A program made the position numbers and the translations under genes. The notes below the pieces were generated by a model that saw only the letters and a program-made list of their open reading frames with translations, had not been told where the DNA came from and made no database searches. Below, piece by piece: positions 60,667-64,000 of a DNA stretch of 64,000 bases (position 1 is its first letter; the number at the start of each line of letters is the position of its first letter). The DNA is taken from assembly GCF_012277275.1 (NCBI RefSeq), contig NZ_CP051155.1:930001-994000 (forward strand). Direction: 5' to 3'. Source of the DNA: Gephyromycinifex aptenodytis (lineage in GTDB: Bacteria > Actinomycetota > Actinomycetes > Actinomycetales > Dermatophilaceae).

Positions 60667-63600
60667 TCAGGCGGTCACGCTCCCGGCGCGTACCAGACTG
60701 CGCAAGGTGCGCAGCGCCACCGACAGCGGCGCGATCCCGGGGTTGTCCAAACTCTTGACCCCTTCCAGCGCCGTGCGCGAACGCGCCAGCGAAGTGGCGT
60801 TGTTCTCCTGCCACGTCTCGATCCGCGCCATCGGCTCCTGTTCGGCGTCGGTGGCGGCGTGGATCACCCGGGTCAGGCCTTCCAGCGCCGCATACAGATC
60901 GTCGCGCATCGCACCGCGGGCCAAAGCATCCCACTGGTTCTCGTGCTCCAGGTTCGCCACCCGGTACAGCATCTCGTCCAGCCCGAAGCGTTCCGAGACC
61001 GAGAAGTACAACGGCCCGATCTCGTCTGCGGTGGCCTCGGTCTCCCCCGCCAGTTCGGTGATGTCCAAGCTGGAGAAGGCATCGAGCAGGCCAGCGGCTC
61101 GAACCGCAAGCTCTTCAGGAACGCCTGCCTTGACGTACTCATCGGCCTGATTACGCAGCCGATCGCTCTCTGAGCCGCGCAGCCACTGCGGCACATTGGC
61201 GGCGACCTGCTCCACCGTTGCCTGGAAACGCGAGATCTCGGCAGCGACGTCCAACGGCGACGGACGGTTCTGCAGGAACCAGCGCACCCCGCGGTCGAGC
61301 AACCGCCGGAACTCCAGGTACAGCTCGGTCTGGGTGTCGGTGGAGACGATGTTGTCCAGTGCCTCCACCTGCTCCACGAAGGAGCGCAGCCCGAAGACCT
61401 CGCGGCAGATGATGAACGCCCGCGCGATCTGGTCCACACGCGCCCCGGTCTCCTCCATGGCGCGGTACACGAACGTGGGCCCACCGCGGTTGATCACCGA
61501 GTTCGCCACCGCGTTGACGATGATCTCCGCGGCCAGCGGGTGCTCGGACAGCCGGTCACCGAAGCGTTCCTGGAGCGGCTCGGGGAAGTACTCGGCCAGG
61601 GTGGAGGCGAACCACGGTTCGTCCGCGAGGTCGCTGTCGGTCAGATCAGCCTTCAGCGCCAGCTTGGCGTAGGCGACCAGCACCGCGAACTCCGGTGAGG
61701 TCAAACCGCGTCCGGAGGCCACCCGCTCCTCGATGAGCGCGTCACTGGGGAGGAATTCCAGCGAACGATCGAGCTCGCCGCGTTCGGTGAGCCAGTTCAT
61801 GAAGCGCTGGTGGATACCAACCATGAGGTGCTCTTGACTGCGGGCATTACCCAACAACACGTTCTGCTCGTAGTTGTCCCGCAACACCTGGACCGCGACC
61901 TCATCGGTCATGGAGGCCAGCAGTTCGTTGCGCTGCTTGAGGGTCAGGTCGTCCTCTCGCATCAACCCGGTGAGCAGGATCTTGATGTTCACCTCGTGGT
62001 CGGAGGTGTCCACCCCTGCGGAGTTGTCGATGGCGTCGGTGTTGATCCGTACCCCGGCAAGAGCCGCTTCGATCCGGCCCAACTGGCTGGCGCCGAGGTT
62101 GCCGCCTTCACCAACGACCTTGCAACGCAGATCTTTACCGTCGACGCGGATAGCGTCGTTGGCACGGTCACCGATCTGGGCGTTGACCTCAGTCGAGGAC
62201 TTGATGTAGGTACCGATGCCGCCGTTCCACACCAGATCCACCGGGGCCTGCAGCACCGCTCGCATGAGCTCGGCCGGCGTCAACGCAGTGTCGGACTCCA
62301 ATCCAAGCACCTGCTGCATCTGCGGGCTGATCTTGATGGACTTGGCCGTGCGGGAGAAGACACCACCACCTTCGCTGATGAGTGAGGTGTCGTAGTCCGC
62401 CCAGGACGAACGCGGCAGTTCGAACAAGCGTTTGCGCTCGGCGAAGCCCGTGGCTGCGTCGGGGTCGGGGTCGATGAAGATGTGCCGGTGGTCGAACGCC
62501 GCCACCAGCTTGATGTGCTCAGACAGCAACATCCCGTTGCCGAAGACGTCGCCGCTCATGTCACCGACACCGACCACGGTGAAGTCCTCGGTCTGGGTGT
62601 CGTGGCCCATCTCCCGGAAGTGCCGCTTGACCGACTCCCAAGCACCTCGGGCGGTGATTCCCATGCCCTTGTGGTCGTATCCGGCCGAGCCGCCGGAGGC
62701 GAAAGCATCGTCGAGCCAGAAGCCGTAGTCCTGGGCGACACCGTTGGCGATGTCGGAGAACTTCGCGGTGCCCTTGTCGGCGGCAACGACCAGGTAGGGG
62801 TCTTCGGGATCGTGAGGGACCACCCGCGGGGGCGCAACGACCTCGGCACCGACACGGTTGTCCGTGACGTCGAGCATGGCCGAGATGAACAGCTTGTAGG
62901 CGGCCGTGCCCTCAGCCAGCCAGGCTTCGCGATCGGCTGGGTCGGGCAGCTGCTTGGCGATGAATCCGCCCTTACTGCCCGTCGGCACGATGACGGAGTT
63001 CTTGACCATCTGCGCCTTGACCAACCCGAGGACCTCGGTGCGGAAGTCCTCACGTCGGTCGCTCCAGCGCAGACCACCACGGGCGACCTTGCCGAAGCGC
63101 AGGTGCACGCCCTCGACCCGGGGTCCGTAGACCCAGATCTCGAACATGGGGCGCGGTTCGGGCAGTCCGGGGATCGCCTGCGGATCCAACTTGAAGCACA
63201 CCGTGGGCTTGTACCCCTCGGTTGCGCTGCCCTGGAAGAAGTTCGTGCGCAGCGTCGCCTTCATCGTGGCCAGGAAGGCGCGGATGATGCGGTCCTCATC
63301 GAGGCTGACGACGTCCTCCAGCGCAGCCTCGATCTGCTCCTCCATGCTCTGCTGCGCTTCGTCGCGGGACTGCTGCGCCTCGTCCAGGTCAGGGTCGAAG
63401 CGTGCCTCGAAGAACTGGACCAGCATGCGCGCGATCGGAGAGTTATTCCGGAGTGCGTCCTCGACGTAGCGGTTACTGAACGTTGAACCCGCCTGACGCA
63501 GGTAGCGCGCGACCGTGCGCAGAATGACGATCTGCCGCCAGGTCAGCCCGGCCGAGAGCACCAACGCGTTGAAACCATCCGACTCGGCCTGCCCGGTCCA

Positions 63601-64000
63601 GACTGCCTCGAAGGCGTCCTGAAAAGCGCGGCGAATGCCGTCCTGACCCTGCGTCCACGAGGCTTCCTCAGCGCGCAGACCGAAGTCGTAGACGTGGTAG
63701 ACGACGTCGTCGGCCCGGTGCAGTTCGTACGGCCGCTCATCAGTGACTTCGACGCCCATGTCGGTGAACACCGGCAACACTGTGCTCAGCGTTACCGGGC
63801 CGCGACGGTACAGCTTCAAGCGGCGTTCGCCCTGCGGAGCGCCAGGTGCGTGGTAGAGGTTCAGACGGAAATCGCCTTCGGCATCCAACGCCTCCACGTG
63901 GCGCAGGTCGGCCACTGCCACCCGGGCGGAGAAGTCCTCCTTGTACGCCTCCGGGAAGGCCCGCCCGTATTGCCCGATGACGCGGCTGCCCGCTTCCTCG
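60667..64000 (-). CDS. large NAD-specific glutamate dehydrogenase (N-terminus beyond window edge)
   Basis: Deaminates glutamate to 2-oxoglutarate, feeding amino acid carbon into the TCA cycle. About 1110 codons are visible and the frame stays open to the right edge, with YGRAFPEAYKEDFSARV before the first GTG in frame, so the start is outside. It belongs to the 180 kDa-type enzymes (about 1600 residues). Visible catalytic motifs are VEGVHLRFGKVARGGLRWSD, TGSKGGFIAK, VVAADKGTAKFSDIAN, GMGITARGAWESVKRHF, VVGVGDMSGDVFGNGML (the nucleotide-binding turn) and VDLVWNGGIGTYIK. It would use the glutamate made by the Hut pathway and by import. A strong terminator follows. Confidence 0.95.
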   Translation of the reverse strand, partial: EEAGSRVIGQYGRAFPEAYKEDFSARVAVADLRHVEALDAEGDFRLNLYHAPGAPQGERRLKLYRRGPVTLSTVLPVFTDMGVEVTDERPYELHRADDVVYHVYDFGLRAEEASWTQGQDGIRRAFQDAFEAVWTGQAESDGFNALVLSAGLTWRQIVILRTVARYLRQAGSTFSNRYVEDALRNNSPIARMLVQFFEARFDPDLDEAQQSRDEAQQSMEEQIEAALEDVVSLDEDRIIRAFLATMKATLRTNFFQGSATEGYKPTVCFKLDPQAIPGLPEPRPMFEIWVYGPRVEGVHLRFGKVARGGLRWSDRREDFRTEVLGLVKAQMVKNSVIVPTGSKGGFIAKQLPDPADREAWLAEGTAAYKLFISAMLDVTDNRVGAEVVAPPRVVPHDPEDPYLVVAADKGTAKFSDIANGVAQDYGFWLDDAFASGGSAGYDHKGMGITARGAWESVKRHFREMGHDTQTEDFTVVGVGDMSGDVFGNGMLLSEHIKLVAAFDHRHIFIDPDPDAATGFAERKRLFELPRSSWADYDTSLISEGGGVFSRTAKSIKISPQMQQVLGLESDTALTPAELMRAVLQAPVDLVWNGGIGTYIKSSTEVNAQIGDRANDAIRVDGKDLRCKVVGEGGNLGASQLGRIEAALAGVRINTDAIDNSAGVDTSDHEVNIKILLTGLMREDDLTLKQRNELLASMTDEVAVQVLRDNYEQNVLLGNARSQEHLMVGIHQRFMNWLTERGELDRSLEFLPSDALIEERVASGRGLTSPEFAVLVAYAKLALKADLTDSDLADEPWFASTLAEYFPEPLQERFGDRLSEHPLAAEIIVNAVANSVINRGGPTFVYRAMEETGARVDQIARAFIICREVFGLRSFVEQVEALDNIVSTDTQTELYLEFRRLLDRGVRWFLQNRPSPLDVAAEISRFQATVEQVAANVPQWLRGSESDRLRNQADEYVKAGVPEELAVRAAGLLDAFSSLDITELAGETEATADEIGPLYFSVSERFGLDEMLYRVANLEHENQWDALARGAMRDDLYAALEGLTRVIHAATDAEQEPMARIETWQENNATSLARSRTALEGVKSLDNPGIAPLSVALRTLRSLVRAGSVTA

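Overview
The window is high-GC actinobacterial DNA. A WhiB protein, a tmRNA with a proteolysis tag ending in ALAA, DUF2017-ClpS, DUF3039, a PdtaS-type kinase, the murI-MBL-rph-rdgB cluster and the large NAD-glutamate dehydrogenase all fit Actinomycetota. A complete methylmalonyl-CoA transcarboxylase operon suggests a propionate-forming or propionate-using member (Micrococcales/Dermatophilaceae or Propionibacteriales); the sequence alone does not let me choose. No tRNA, rRNA, insertion sequence, prophage or CRISPR array was found.

Layout. 1-4.9 kb: siderophore-iron ABC importer (two permeases and a lipoprotein) behind an IdeR/DtxR-type iron box, divergent from a regulator made of two complete AraC units in one chain. 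4.9-8.0 kb: murI, an MBL hydrolase, rph and rdgB, each overlapping the next except MBL-rph. 8.1-18.2 kb: the most distinctive block, a Fis-type activator divergent from a five-gene operon for an ATP-dependent carboxylase of the acetone/acetophenone carboxylase family (HyuA-like, gamma-like zinc protein, HyuA, HyuB and an unrecognised 28 kDa protein). 18.2-21.0 kb: polar amino acid ABC importer. 21.3-24.2 kb: DUF2017-clpS, divergent from pncB-pncA (NAD salvage). 24.2-36.9 kb: CoA-transferase, RDD protein, Lrp regulator, two helicases (one with a long 9-residue repeat tract), DUF3039, polysaccharide deacetylase, YqgE, thioredoxin, sodium:amino acid symporter and DUF2332. 36.9-43.5 kb: complete histidine degradation set hutU-hutI-hutH with an IclR regulator and divergent hutG, plus a likely HutR operator. 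43.6-48.3 kb: beta-propeller lactonase, ssrA, a PPOX protein, smpB and ftsX-ftsE. 48.5-52.4 kb: transcarboxylase 5S, 12S, a small fourth gene and the 1.3S biotin carrier, on the opposite strand and lying between ftsE and prfB, genes that are usually neighbours. 52.6-64 kb: prfB, phospholipase D-like protein, MhuD-like heme-degrading monooxygenase, arfB, nitronate monooxygenase-like protein, small CxxC ORF, whiB, PdtaS-like kinase and the start-truncated NAD-glutamate dehydrogenase.

How it fits together. Histidine degradation and the large glutamate dehydrogenase both feed glutamate carbon into the TCA cycle. Transcarboxylase links methylmalonyl-CoA/propionyl-CoA with oxaloacetate/pyruvate (Wood-Werkman cycle). 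The carboxylase operon would activate a ketone or related substrate by carboxylation to an acid that could then enter CoA metabolism. Iron enters by the siderophore importer, and heme iron may be released by the MhuD-like enzyme. tmRNA, SmpB, RF2 and ArfB place several ribosome termination and rescue factors within about 12 kb. The most interesting unexplained items are the five-subunit carboxylase operon with its unknown last gene, the tandem AraC regulator, the small fourth transcarboxylase gene and the repeat-rich helicase.
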